NCBI RefSeq assembly: GCF_001434115.1
Contig: NZ_AZDW01000032.1
Coordinates: forward strand, 103,741-167,740
Length of the DNA stretch: 64,000 bases
Origin: Levilactobacillus zymae DSM 19395
GTDB lineage: Bacteria > Bacillota > Bacilli > Lactobacillales > Lactobacillaceae
Direction of reading: 5' to 3'
Shown: piece by piece, positions 8,054 through 15,748 of the stretch
How the letters are laid out: each line of letters starts with the position of its first letter
Position numbering within the stretch: position 1 is the stretch's first letter
The notes under the pieces: generated by a model
What the model was told of the DNA's origin: nothing
What the model saw: the letters and a program-made list of their open reading frames with translations, nothing else
Database searches by the model: none
Program-made: the position numbers and the translations under genes

Positions 8054-8824
8054 CTATTCGATTTCCGCAAAGAAACTGTAGAGTTTCTCGGTGGTCAGCG
8101 CGGCCTTTTCGGCTCCCGCCACGTCAAAGGTGATTTGGCCGTGGTGGAGGACAATCAGCCGGTTGCCGTAAGTCAGGGCATCTTCGAGGTGGTGGGTGAT
8201 CATCAGACAGGTCAGGTTTTGGTCCTGTACCCGTTCGTTGGTCAGGTGCATTAGGTCCTGACTAGTTTGCGGGTCCAACGCGGCGGTGTGTTCGTCTAGT
8301 AACAACAGTTCCGGCCGCTTTAAGGTCGCCATCAAAAAGCTCAGGGCCTGACGTTGGCCCCCGGACAGGTTCCCCGTAGCGGTGGTTAGGCGTTGGTCCA
8401 AGCCGTTGTGCATGGTGGCCGTGATCTCCTTAAAGTGGGCCAGTTGTTTGTTGAGCCGTCGCGGCATGAGGCCGCGGCGTTGCCCGCGCCGTTCGGCCAG
8501 CAAGAGGTTCTCGGCCACGGTCATCCGTGGGGCGGTCCCCAACTTGGGGTCCTGGAAGACCCGGCTGAGAAAACGGGTCCGTTTTTCTACGGAATCGTGG
8601 GCGATGTCGCGGCCGTTCAGCAGGATCTGACCGCTATCGATCGTTAGGTCGCCCCCGATGGCGTTGAACAGGGTAGATTTCCCGGCCCCGTTCGAGCCCA
8701 ATACCGTGATGAAGTCGCCGGCGTTGATGGTCAGGTTGAGGTGGTCTAAGATTTTGATTTCTTCGGGCGTGTGGCGGTTGACCTTGAGCACCACGTCCTT
8801 GAGTTGTAATAATGGTTTAGTCAT
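8054..8824 (-). CDS. ABC transporter ATP-binding protein, TrpZ-like
   Basis: The 256-residue protein has Walker A GSNGAGKST (about residue 42), the signature LSGGQRQ, Walker B LLLDEHTAALD and the H-loop MITHH. It is the energising subunit of the three-gene transporter in this operon and overlaps the permease gene by eight bases, which points to translational coupling. Subunits of this family (TrpXYZ, sometimes annotated as uncharacterised ABC-type transport) import tryptophan or related aromatic compounds in lactic acid bacteria and streptococci. The His in DEHTAALD replaces the more usual Pro of DEPT and is normal in this subfamily. Confidence 0.9.
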   Translation of the reverse strand: MTKPLLQLKDVVLKVNRHTPEEIKILDHLNLTINAGDFITVLGSNGAGKSTLFNAIGGDLTIDSGQILLNGRDIAHDSVEKRTRFLSRVFQDPKLGTAPRMTVAENLLLAERRGQRRGLMPRRLNKQLAHFKEITATMHNGLDQRLTTATGNLSGGQRQALSFLMATLKRPELLLLDEHTAALDPQTSQDLMHLTNERVQDQNLTCLMITHHLEDALTYGNRLIVLHHGQITFDVAGAEKAALTTEKLYSFFAEIE

Positions 8825-9716
8825 TAGTATCTAACCCCCGTTTCAAGATGTGCTTGAAGTTGAAGGCCTGCTTGAAGACCGGCAGCATCATGCACAGCGC
8901 CAGGACGATGGCGGATAACAGGTTCAAGTCGTTGGCGTTGAACCCGAGCTTCAGCACGATCAGTAGGACGAACCGGTAGAGGATACTCCCCAAGGTCACG
9001 GCGACTAACCGTTGATTGAGGGTCAGGTCCCCAAACGCGACTTCCCCGATGATGATGGAGGCCAGGGCGATGACGATGATCCCAATCCCCATGTTGACGT
9101 CGGCGTAGCCGTTGTTTTGGGCAACCAGGGCACCGCCGAAGGCAATCAGCCCGTTGGAGACCATCAGTCCCATGATCTTCATGTTGTCGGTGTTGATACC
9201 CAAAGAACGGGCCATGGTCTGGTTATCCCCGGTCGCGATGAACCCTTGGCCCAGCTGGGTTTGAAGGAAGTAGATCACGATGCCCGTGACCACGACCATC
9301 ACCAGCGTGCCCAGAAAGACGCTGTCGAAGTATTGCGGTAGGCCTTCCAGAAAGTGGTTCTTAAAGAGCGTGGCTTTCCCTAACAGGGAGACGTTGGCCC
9401 GGCCCATGATCCGCAGGTTAACGGAGTAGCAGGCGGTCATGACTAAGATCCCGGCTAACAGGATGGGAATGTGGCCCTTGGTGTAGAGTAGTCCGGTGAT
9501 CAAGCCGGCCAGGCTCCCCACGATAAAGGCTAATAACGTCGCAACGATCGGCGACATGCCGTTACTAATGGCGGCGACACAGGTGGCCGCGCCTAACGGG
9601 AAGGTGCCTTCGACCGTCATGTCGGCAAAATCGAGAATTCTAAAGGTGAGGAACAAGCCCACCCCGAGGACGGCCCACAGCAGGCCTTGTCCGATTGCAG
9701 ATACCATTAAACTCAT
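8817..9716 (-). CDS. ABC transporter permease, TrpY-like
   Basis: The 299-residue protein is very hydrophobic with about eight to nine membrane segments and belongs to the branched-chain-amino-acid-type permease superfamily used by TrpXYZ-like systems. The N-terminal block RILDFADMTVEGTFPLGAA is characteristic of this group. It overlaps the binding-protein gene by four bases (ATGA) and the ATPase gene by eight, so the three genes form one coupled operon. Confidence 0.88.
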   Translation of the reverse strand: MSLMVSAIGQGLLWAVLGVGLFLTFRILDFADMTVEGTFPLGAATCVAAISNGMSPIVATLLAFIVGSLAGLITGLLYTKGHIPILLAGILVMTACYSVNLRIMGRANVSLLGKATLFKNHFLEGLPQYFDSVFLGTLVMVVVTGIVIYFLQTQLGQGFIATGDNQTMARSLGINTDNMKIMGLMVSNGLIAFGGALVAQNNGYADVNMGIGIIVIALASIIIGEVAFGDLTLNQRLVAVTLGSILYRFVLLIVLKLGFNANDLNLLSAIVLALCMMLPVFKQAFNFKHILKRGLDTND

Positions 9717-10708
9717 TTAAAGACCTCCCCGTGTTGTTGGGCTTCCTTGACGACGTCACTGGGGAGCGTGATCCCCAGTTTCTTAGCGGCGGCTAAATTG
9801 ATGGTCATTTCCCCGCGGCGTTCAAAGTGAATCGGCGTGGTGGCCGGGTTCTTGCCCCGCAGGATGGCGGCGGTCATCTTTCCGGTTTCTACCCCCAGCT
9901 TGTACTGGTTGATACTAAGCGTGGCGAGCCCCCCGGCCTTGACCATGGTGTCGACGGCAGGGAACACGGGCACTTTCTTGGCGTTAGCCGTGGCGACCAA
10001 CGTTTGCATGGCACTGGCCACGGTGTTGTCGGTCGGCACGTAGACCGCGTCGACTTGGGAGACCATCTGCTGGGCGACCTGGTTCAGGTCGTTGGTGTTG
10101 GCGATGGAGTAGGCCTTCAGCTTGACGTTGGCCTGCTTACAAATGGCCGCGAATTGGTGGTACTGGGCCGTGGCCGAATCGTCGGATGAGGTGTAGATGA
10201 TGCCCAGCGTCTTCATATTCGGCATGATCTTTTGGATCAATTTCAATTGGGCCTTCAGAGGCGCTTGATCGGAGACCCCGGTGACGTTGGTGCCCGGCCG
10301 GGTGTTACTCTTGACCAGGTCGGCACCCTTGGGGTCGGTGATGGCCCCTAAGACCACCGGCGTGGTGCTCGAGGCGTTGGCTAACGCTTGGGCGGCCGGC
10401 GTGGCAATCCCAATCATGACGTTTGCGTGTTCGTTGACGAACCGCGCGCTCATGGTCTTTAGGTTGCTCTGATCGTTTTGCGCGTTTTGAAAATCAATCT
10501 TGATGTTCTTGTTGACGTGGTAGCCTTCCTCGGCTAACCCGTGAATGATGCCCTTGTGAATGGCATCGAGTGCCGGGTGGGAGAGGAGCTGTAAGATCCC
10601 CACGGTCGGCGTGCCCGTCTTTTGGGCGTTTTGCTGGCGGTTTTCCTTAACGAAGGCAAATCCCAGGAAAATCAATATAATGGCAATTAATCCGTATAAC
10701 CGTTTCAT
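9713..10708 (-). CDS. ABC transporter substrate-binding protein, TrpX-like
   Basis: The 331-residue protein has an N-terminal hydrophobic segment (MKRLYGLIAIILIFLGFAF) with no lipobox Cys, so it is held by an uncleaved anchor or released, not lipid-modified. The rest is a periplasmic-binding-protein-like fold with TVGILQLLSHPALD, GIATPAAQALA, GAITDPKGADLV and a late FPAVDTMVKAGGLA block, all typical of TrpX. A longer frame starts with TTG at 10717, but only the ATG at 10708 has a properly placed GAGG. The long leader upstream carries a Trp codon in a short peptide, which supports tryptophan as the substrate; this is inference. Confidence 0.88.
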   Translation of the reverse strand: MKRLYGLIAIILIFLGFAFVKENRQQNAQKTGTPTVGILQLLSHPALDAIHKGIIHGLAEEGYHVNKNIKIDFQNAQNDQSNLKTMSARFVNEHANVMIGIATPAAQALANASSTTPVVLGAITDPKGADLVKSNTRPGTNVTGVSDQAPLKAQLKLIQKIMPNMKTLGIIYTSSDDSATAQYHQFAAICKQANVKLKAYSIANTNDLNQVAQQMVSQVDAVYVPTDNTVASAMQTLVATANAKKVPVFPAVDTMVKAGGLATLSINQYKLGVETGKMTAAILRGKNPATTPIHFERRGEMTINLAAAKKLGITLPSDVVKEAQQHGEVFK

Positions 10709-10749
10709 CCTTCTCAACCTCGCTTTATGAAAGTTGGCTTTTTCCGACT

Positions 10750-10780
10750 AAAAAAGGGCACCCAGCCGCAGCGGGTACCC
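10750..10780 (-). terminator. Leader terminator of the TrpXYZ-like operon
   Basis: Read on the minus strand, GGGTACCCGC and GCTGGGTGCCC pair around TGCG and are followed by six T residues. It lies about 40 bases before the first gene of the operon, so it can only act on the leader transcript. CCGCTG inside it (10774-10769) can pair instead with CAGCGG (10800-10795), giving an antiterminator. Confidence 0.8.
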
Positions 10781-10905
10781 CAAAAACTAGTGGGCCGCTG
10801 GCGGATAACTCATCCGTGCAGACCCTTTCCATCAGAAAGTTAGCCGGCGCAGATGCGAAGAGCACTCTGTGAGCTCAAGTCGCATCTACAGTGATGACGA
10901 CTTGA

Positions 10906-10953
10906 TTACCGGCTTTGCCAACGTCCATTTAAGTTCTGAGTAGACATTTGCAT
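10906..10953 (-). CDS. Candidate leader peptide MQMSTQNLNGRWQSR
   Basis: A 15-codon frame starts with ATG seven bases after AGAAGGA, the best ribosome binding site in the leader, and ends in TAA. It holds a single Trp codon at position 12 (10920-10918). The stop codon touches the left arm of the first leader helix, so a ribosome at the stop would mask that arm whereas one waiting at the Trp codon would mask the GCCGG arm. It is too short to judge by composition; the case rests on its ribosome binding site, position and the function of the downstream operon. Confidence 0.5.
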   Translation of the reverse strand: MQMSTQNLNGRWQSR

Positions 10954-10988
10954 GTAACTTTCCTTCTTTCCGTATTCTGAATAAATTT

Positions 10989-11017
10989 AGTGTACGGCAT
11001 TGCCCCGCACACGTCAA
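10989..11017 (-). promoter_or_regulatory. Promoter of the TrpXYZ-like operon
   Basis: On the minus strand TTGACG (11017-11012) and TACACT (10994-10989) are 17 bases apart, which predicts a transcript start near 10982. The region from here to the divergent DegV gene holds no other gene. Confidence 0.7.
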
Positions 11018-11179
11018 CTCCCTTTTAGCGGTTTTCTCGCAATCAATTTTCGCCGGGCTCACGGTGAAAAACGGCTGGTGCTCAAGCGGGGGCATGGTAT
11101 ACTAAACCATAACTAACTTTGAGACTGACTCGCGGTGCGTGCTTGCCGCGAGACCACCGAAAGCAAGGGAGATGCCGTC

Positions 11180-12061
11180 GTGAAGATTGCAATTGTGACG
11201 GATACGTCGGCGGGGATTACGCCCCAGGAGGCCGCAATCAGGGGGATTACCCTGTTAGCGGCGCCCATTATGTTTGGCAACCGCCAGTATCACGAATATC
11301 AAGATTTAAGTCCGGCCGACTATTACCGGTTATTGCGCTTAAGTAAGCCGCGCAAAATGGTGCCGACCGCGCCGCAGATTTCGATGCAAACGGTCCATGC
11401 GACCTGCGACCAATTGGCCCATCAGGGCGTGACGGACGTGATCGTCATTGGCCCCACCAGTGGGCTATCCGGGTTCATGACCACGCTAGGGGCCTACGTC
11501 GAAAACATCAAGAGCGTCAAGGTCTGGCCCTGGGATTCACGGGCTATCCTGACGGGGATGGGCGACCAGGTGCGCTTAGCGGCGGCTTTGGTCGAACAAC
11601 GGGTGCCGGTCGCCACGATTTTGGACCGGTTGGCTACGCTACGGGCGACGGCCCATACCGGGTTCGTGGTCGATTCCATCAAGCCGTTGTTACATACGGG
11701 AGAAATCAATCCGGGACACGGCCCGGGCAATGCGCCGTTACTAGCGGGTAAGCCGTTACTGGTCTTTGAGGATTCTGGCAAGATTCGGTTTGCCGGAAGT
11801 ACCCTCCGGTTGAAGAGTGCGCTGGGGGACCTTTTGGATCTCATGGCCCCCGATTTGAATCAAAGTACCGCCCTCAAGGCCACGATTCTCAATGCCGACC
11901 AGCCGGAAACGACGGAACAGTGGTTAATGGCGGCCCACGACCGGTTCCCACAAGTCACGTTTGACGCGGCGCTGATCGGCCCCAGCTTCGGGGTCCACGT
12001 GGGCGACGGCGCCATGGGCTTGGCCTGGGCGCGCGATTACCGAGAATTGGTGACACGATAA
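11180..12061 (+). CDS. DegV family fatty-acid-binding protein
   Basis: The GTG start gives 293 residues beginning VKIAIVTDTSAGI. DegV proteins bind a fatty acid in a two-domain fold and present it to fatty acid kinase FakA (the FakB role), feeding exogenous fatty acids into phospholipid synthesis. Family marks are DTSAG near the N-terminus, VPTAPQIS at the lipid pocket, GPTSGLSG and the C-terminal HVGDGAMGLAW, which corresponds to the usual H-x-GPGALG block with a local change. A longer frame from 11135 lacks a ribosome binding site; GGGAG precedes the GTG. A TATACT -10 box is at 11098-11103. Confidence 0.88.
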   Translation: MKIAIVTDTSAGITPQEAAIRGITLLAAPIMFGNRQYHEYQDLSPADYYRLLRLSKPRKMVPTAPQISMQTVHATCDQLAHQGVTDVIVIGPTSGLSGFMTTLGAYVENIKSVKVWPWDSRAILTGMGDQVRLAAALVEQRVPVATILDRLATLRATAHTGFVVDSIKPLLHTGEINPGHGPGNAPLLAGKPLLVFEDSGKIRFAGSTLRLKSALGDLLDLMAPDLNQSTALKATILNADQPETTEQWLMAAHDRFPQVTFDAALIGPSFGVHVGDGAMGLAWARDYRELVTR

Positions 12062-12074
12062 CGTTAATTGAGCT

Positions 12075-12116
12075 AAAAACCGCACCGACTCCAGCCGAGT
12101 CAGTGCGGTTTCTTTT
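12075..12116. terminator. Bidirectional terminator
   Basis: AAACCGCACCGACTC pairs with GAGTCAGTGCGGTTT, with one wobble, and T or A runs lie on both sides. It separates DegV from the convergent CPBP gene. Confidence 0.88.
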
Positions 12117-12118
12117 GT

Positions 12119-12814
12119 CTACAGTAAGGATAATGCGTTGTTCATAAAGTGTAACGCGATGTCGTACCGCACGTCGCGGAAGTGGAGGTAGGCGAAACCG
12201 AGGACCCAGCCCAAAGCCGAGTACATCAATAGCGTCCACGAGAAGCCACCCACGTGCATGTAACCGAAAATCAACCCGGAGACCAGTACGCCTAGAACGT
12301 TGAGCCAACGGTTGTTCTTGCGGAAGAAGTAGTTGAGGAAAATCCCCCGAAAGATCAGTTCCTCAATCACTGGGGCAAAGAAGACCGTGTAGGCCAGGTT
12401 CCAAAACGGCAACTGCTGAACTTGTTGGTTAATGGCGGTTTGGTTAGCGGGGCTGCTCAACACGTGCGCCCCAATCAGGACGCTCCACAGCATCTGAATC
12501 CCGTACATGAGTAAGAATAGCGCAATCAGTTGCCCGAACCGTTGAAAGGTCAGCGGTGTCCGCCCAAAGTGCCGCGGATTGTCGTAATCCAGTTGCTTTT
12601 GGTAGCGCCAACTGATAAATGCTAGGAGTCCCGCTGAATAGATTAGCATGATGCCAATCATCCGGGTGGCCGCGGCGGGTTGGGTGCTGGCTAAGTTGGT
12701 AGCCGTGGTTAAAATCAGCGAGTCTGCTAAATAAATGATGATAAACCCGACCCAGTACCCACACCGGCCGAGCCAGTCAAAGAGGGCCATGATGCCCCGA
12801 GGTGCCTTTTGCAT
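12119..12814 (-). CDS. CPBP (CAAX-type/Abi) family intramembrane metalloprotease
   Basis: The 231-residue protein has six to seven hydrophobic segments and the three family motifs: EELIFRG (EExxxR), FGYMHVGG (FxxxH) and HFMNNAL (HxxxN). In lactobacilli these proteins are often linked to bacteriocin immunity or protein sorting, but the substrate is not known here, and no bacteriocin precursor is visible nearby. It lies 27 bases after the VOC gene and is probably co-transcribed with it. Confidence 0.88.
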   Translation of the reverse strand: MQKAPRGIMALFDWLGRCGYWVGFIIIYLADSLILTTATNLASTQPAAATRMIGIMLIYSAGLLAFISWRYQKQLDYDNPRHFGRTPLTFQRFGQLIALFLLMYGIQMLWSVLIGAHVLSSPANQTAINQQVQQLPFWNLAYTVFFAPVIEELIFRGIFLNYFFRKNNRWLNVLGVLVSGLIFGYMHVGGFSWTLLMYSALGWVLGFAYLHFRDVRYDIALHFMNNALSLL

Positions 12815-12841
12815 GTGTCTGCTTCCCCCTTATGCTTGGGT

Positions 12842-13225
12842 TTAGTGATCGTATTTGCCGATTTCAATCAAATTTTCGTCCGGGTCGCGCACGTAGACCG
12901 AGGTCATGGGACCCTGAGCGCCCATCTTGGGCAGCGGGCCGTCGATGATTTCGACCGCGTAGTTGGTCAGATGAGAAAGGATGTTAGCTAAGGGGTCGGT
13001 GGCGATGATGGCGAAGTCCGCCGCGCCGACCGTGGGGTGCTTGGCCACCGGTAAGTGGGGGTCGCTGGCAACCTGGAAGTTGATTTTTTGTTTGCCCAGC
13101 TTGACGCCGCGGCGACCATCGTCGAATTCTACGATGGGGAGGTCAAAAACCTCGTGGTACCAGCGTACGGAGCGCTCGATGTCGCTAACGGTCAGGGTAA
13201 TGTGGTCAATGTCACGAATATTCAT
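12842..13225 (-). CDS. VOC family (glyoxalase/dioxygenase fold) protein
   Basis: The 127-residue protein is one vicinal-oxygen-chelate unit of two beta-alpha-beta-beta-beta modules. The metal-ligand positions are visible as DHITLTVSDIE (His8) at the start and DENLIEIG (Glu) near the end. It resembles small lyase or bleomycin/fosfomycin-resistance-like proteins; a lactoylglutathione lyase role is unlikely to be provable from sequence. A TATAAT with an upstream TG (13267-13262) serves as its extended -10 promoter. Confidence 0.85.
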   Translation of the reverse strand: MNIRDIDHITLTVSDIERSVRWYHEVFDLPIVEFDDGRRGVKLGKQKINFQVASDPHLPVAKHPTVGAADFAIIATDPLANILSHLTNYAVEIIDGPLPKMGAQGPMTSVYVRDPDENLIEIGKYDH

Positions 13226-13261
13226 TTAAAGTGTCAGTCCTTAGTGAAGCAAATTTTCATC

Positions 13262-13267
13262 ATTATA
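13262..13267 (-). promoter_or_regulatory. Extended -10 promoter of the VOC/CPBP unit
   Basis: On the minus strand the sequence reads TGCTATAAT, a perfect -10 with the TG extension, about 37 bases before the VOC start codon. No clear -35 is seen. Confidence 0.55.
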
Positions 13268-13354
13268 GCATAGTTCCCCGGCGACCCCCTAGGGAGGTGT
13301 TGTTGACGCTGGGGCGGGTTTCGTGTTAAGTTATGACGTATTAATGTAGAAAAA

Positions 13355-13381
13355 CGGCCTTGACGTTGTCGGGGCTTTTTT
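13355..13381 (+). terminator. Leader terminator/attenuator before the ABC-F gene
   Basis: GGCCTTGAC (13356-13364) pairs with GTCGGGGCT (13368-13376) over nine pairs, three or four of them G-U, and runs into six T residues. No rightward gene lies upstream, so it can only act on the leader of the ABC-F gene that begins 38 bases later. A possible promoter TTGACG-18-TAAGTT lies at 13303-13332. Confidence 0.55.
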
Positions 13382-13418
13382 GTGCGAACGCATAAGAGCA
13401 GAAGGGAAGGATTTAACC

Positions 13419-14972
13419 GTGCCACTATTAGAAGTTGATGACCTGAGCATGAGTTTCGCGGACAAGCAATTGTACGCCGATGCCAGCTTTCAACTGAACA
13501 AGGGTGAACATATGGGCGTCGTGGGTCAAAACGGGGTCGGTAAGTCCACGCTAATCAAGATTATTACGGGCCAGGAGCTCCCCGTGACGGGGTCCGTTAA
13601 ATGGCAAAACAAGGCGCGGGTCGGTTACTTGGACCAGTACGCGGACATTCCGGAGGGGATGACGCTGATTGAGTTTTTGCATACGGCTTACGCGGACTTG
13701 TACGAAATGAACGACCGGATGACCGCGTTGTACACGGAATACGCCGAAAAAATGGACGATAAATTACTCGAACGGGCGGGCCGCCTGCAAGAGCAACTCG
13801 ACGCGCGGAACTTCTACGACGTCGAAACCGAAATCGAACGGGTCATCTCCGGGTTAGGCCTAGACGACATTGGCCGCGATCACGAAGTTGCCAAGATGTC
13901 CGGGGGGCAACGGTCCAAGATCATCCTGGCCAAGTTGCTGCTGGAAAACAACGACGTTATCCTGTTGGACGAACCGACCAACTACCTGGACGTGACGCAC
14001 ATCGCCTGGTTGGAAGACTACCTGAACGGCTTTGACGGGGCGGCGTTGATCGTGTCTCACGATTACGACTTCCTGCAAAACGTCACCAATTGTATCATTA
14101 ACGTGGCGTTTGGCCGGATCACTAAGTACCGGGGGAACTTCAAGCAGGCCATGCGGCAACGTGAGGAACGCGAGAAGGCCCAACAACGGGAATTTGATAA
14201 GCAACAGGTCGTGATCGAAAAGGCCGAACGCTTTATTCGCAAGAACAAGGCCGGGTCCAAGTCGACCATGGCGAAGTCCAGAGAAAAGATGCTGAACCGG
14301 ATGGACCGGGTCGATCCGCCGTCGACCAACATTCAGGCGCACTTTGATTTTCCGTATCAGGATACGGGGTCGCAAAACGCCTTAGTGGTCGACCAACTTT
14401 CCGTGGGGTACGACCGGCCGCTGTTAAAGCCGGTGACCTTCTCGGTGACCACCAATCAGAAGGTGGGCTTGACCGGGTTCAACGGGGTCGGGAAATCGAC
14501 GCTGATCAAGTCCATCTTAGGCCTCATCAAGGCCAAGGGTGGAGAAGCGCACTTCTCCCCGTCGGCCAAGATCAGCTACTTTAGTCAGGACTTAGTCTGG
14601 GATAACGACCACCAAACGCCGTTACAGATCATCCAGGCCAAGTACGAAAAATTGCCCCAAAAGGCGATTCGGACCAAGCTTTCCAAGTGTGGGTTGGACT
14701 CGGCCAACGCGATGAAGCCCATCGGGGAACTCTCCGGGGGAGAACAGACCAAGGTCAAGCTCGCGATGATGGAATTTGAGCCCGCGAACTTCCTGATCAT
14801 GGACGAACCGACGAACCATTTGGACGATGAGACCAAGCAAGCCCTTAAGAATGCAATCGGGTCCTTCCCGGGCAACGCCATCATCGTCAGCCATGAGGCC
14901 AGCTTCTATACCGGCCTGGTCGACAAGATTTTAAACGTAGAAAAGCTGAGTTTAAAGAATTCCGCCAATTAA
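13419..14972 (+). CDS. ABC-F family ATPase (ribosome-associated, EttA/YbiT-like)
   Basis: The 517-residue protein has two ABC domains without membrane segments. Walker A motifs are GQNGVGKST (near residue 38) and GFNGVGKST (second half), the signatures are MSGGQRSK and LSGGEQTK, and the Walker B blocks are LLDEPTNYLD and IMDEPTNHLD, the paired DEPTN-LD being the mark of ABC-F proteins. Between them lies a charged coiled-coil linker (about residues 245-300) that inserts into the ribosomal E site. ABC-F proteins relieve stalled translation or protect from ribosome-targeting antibiotics. The GTG start has GGGAAGG eight bases upstream. The leader hairpin suggests control by attenuation. Confidence 0.9.
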   Translation: MPLLEVDDLSMSFADKQLYADASFQLNKGEHMGVVGQNGVGKSTLIKIITGQELPVTGSVKWQNKARVGYLDQYADIPEGMTLIEFLHTAYADLYEMNDRMTALYTEYAEKMDDKLLERAGRLQEQLDARNFYDVETEIERVISGLGLDDIGRDHEVAKMSGGQRSKIILAKLLLENNDVILLDEPTNYLDVTHIAWLEDYLNGFDGAALIVSHDYDFLQNVTNCIINVAFGRITKYRGNFKQAMRQREEREKAQQREFDKQQVVIEKAERFIRKNKAGSKSTMAKSREKMLNRMDRVDPPSTNIQAHFDFPYQDTGSQNALVVDQLSVGYDRPLLKPVTFSVTTNQKVGLTGFNGVGKSTLIKSILGLIKAKGGEAHFSPSAKISYFSQDLVWDNDHQTPLQIIQAKYEKLPQKAIRTKLSKCGLDSANAMKPIGELSGGEQTKVKLAMMEFEPANFLIMDEPTNHLDDETKQALKNAIGSFPGNAIIVSHEASFYTGLVDKILNVEKLSLKNSAN

Positions 14973-14996
14973 CTTTGGGACGTGGGGGACGTCACC

Positions 14997-15545
14997 ATGC
15001 GTAATTTCCGTAAATTTCTGATCATCGTGGGGCTGCTGCTGGTTGCGGGCTGGGGGCTTAATCAGGCGTTGGCCTGGTTCAAGATTGGCGTGGCCCAACC
15101 GGCCATCGATTGGCGCGCGCCCTCCGAGACCAAGGCCTACCCCGACCTCGCGGCGCACCCCAACGCCTGGCTGGACGTTAATACCAGCCGGCAGCGGGTC
15201 TACGTCAAAGCCGGTCGCCGCACACTGTACACCATGTACTGTTCGACCGGGACGGGGGATAACGCCACCCCGACCGGGACCTTCCACATTCAAGCGGAAC
15301 GGGGGAAGATTTTTTACAACCCGACGTCCGGCGAGGGGGCCCGGTACTGGGTCTCCTGGAAAGATCACGGGGTGTACCTCTTTCACAGTGTGCCAATCAA
15401 CAAAAATGGTGACTATATTACCCAAGAAGCCGAACAACTCGGCAAGACGGCCGCGTCGCACGGGTGTGTGCGATTGTCCGTGGCCGATGCTCGGTGGGTC
15501 TACCAACACGTGCCGTACGGGATGCGGGTAGTCATTCATGCTTAA
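14997..15545 (+). CDS. L,D-transpeptidase (YkuD family), copy 1
   Basis: The 182-residue protein has an N-terminal membrane segment (FLIIVGLLLVAGWGLNQAL) and a YkuD catalytic domain. The active site is SHGCVRL with Cys157, preceded by VYLFHSV, the conserved His motif. Such enzymes form 3-3 peptidoglycan crosslinks or attach groups to the wall. The ATG at 14997 has GGGGGA upstream; a GTG at 14982 in the same frame overlaps that ribosome binding site. The gene follows the ABC-F gene by 24 bases and may share its transcript. It is the first of three related copies. Confidence 0.88.
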   Translation: MRNFRKFLIIVGLLLVAGWGLNQALAWFKIGVAQPAIDWRAPSETKAYPDLAAHPNAWLDVNTSRQRVYVKAGRRTLYTMYCSTGTGDNATPTGTFHIQAERGKIFYNPTSGEGARYWVSWKDHGVYLFHSVPINKNGDYITQEAEQLGKTAASHGCVRLSVADARWVYQHVPYGMRVVIHA

Positions 15546-15546
15546 C

Positions 15547-15591
15547 AAGGGTGTCATTTTGAACAACAATGTTCGGAATGACGCCTTTTTT
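15547..15591 (+). terminator. Rho-independent terminator
   Basis: AAGGGTGTCATT pairs with AATGACGCCTT around an inner GAAC/GTTC stem, ending in six T residues directly after L,D-transpeptidase copy 1. Confidence 0.88.
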
Positions 15592-15641
15592 GAACGGCCA
15601 GCTGGTCAACATTTGGCGCGAGTGCCTAAAAAATGAAGTTA

Positions 15642-15678
15642 ACGATTTGGTCAAATTAAGATTACGATTTAGTCAAAT
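15642..15678. promoter_or_regulatory. 22-base-period direct repeat upstream of L,D-transpeptidase copy 2
   Basis: Two 15-base units, ACGATTTGGTCAAAT and ACGATTTAGTCAAAT, differ at one position and start exactly 22 bases apart, that is two DNA turns on the same face. This spacing is usual for response-regulator dimers. A -10-like TACAAT follows at 15717-15722. The regulator is unknown. Confidence 0.45.
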
Positions 15679-15748
15679 AGCTTCCTTTTTTCAGAAAAAA
15701 CGGTTATGGTAAGCAGTACAATGAAAAAATTATAAAGGATGAAATTCG

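Larger units (their letters stand above)
10750..10982 (-). promoter_or_regulatory. Attenuator leader RNA of the TrpXYZ-like operon
   Basis: From the promoter to the terminator the leader is about 230 bases. Two helices exclude each other: TCAAGTCG (10905-10898) with CGACTTGA (10882-10875), and AGATGCGA (10887-10880) with TCGCATCT (10858-10851). GCCGG (10913-10909) can also pair with CCGGC (10847-10843). The first helix begins directly after the stop codon of a short leader frame. No canonical T-box sequence (GGTGGNACCGCG) is present. The arrangement looks like ribosome-mediated attenuation; a metabolite riboswitch is the main alternative. Confidence 0.6.

Noticed and set aside
10741..10982. 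T-box riboswitch before the TrpXYZ-like operon
   Set aside because: The conserved antiterminator sequence GGTGGNACCGCG is absent, and a leader peptide with ribosome binding site explains the layout better.
14952..15569. 205-codon minus-strand frame opposite L,D-transpeptidase copy 1
   Set aside because: It is a GC-driven antisense shadow; the plus strand has the catalytic motif, signal and ribosome binding site.
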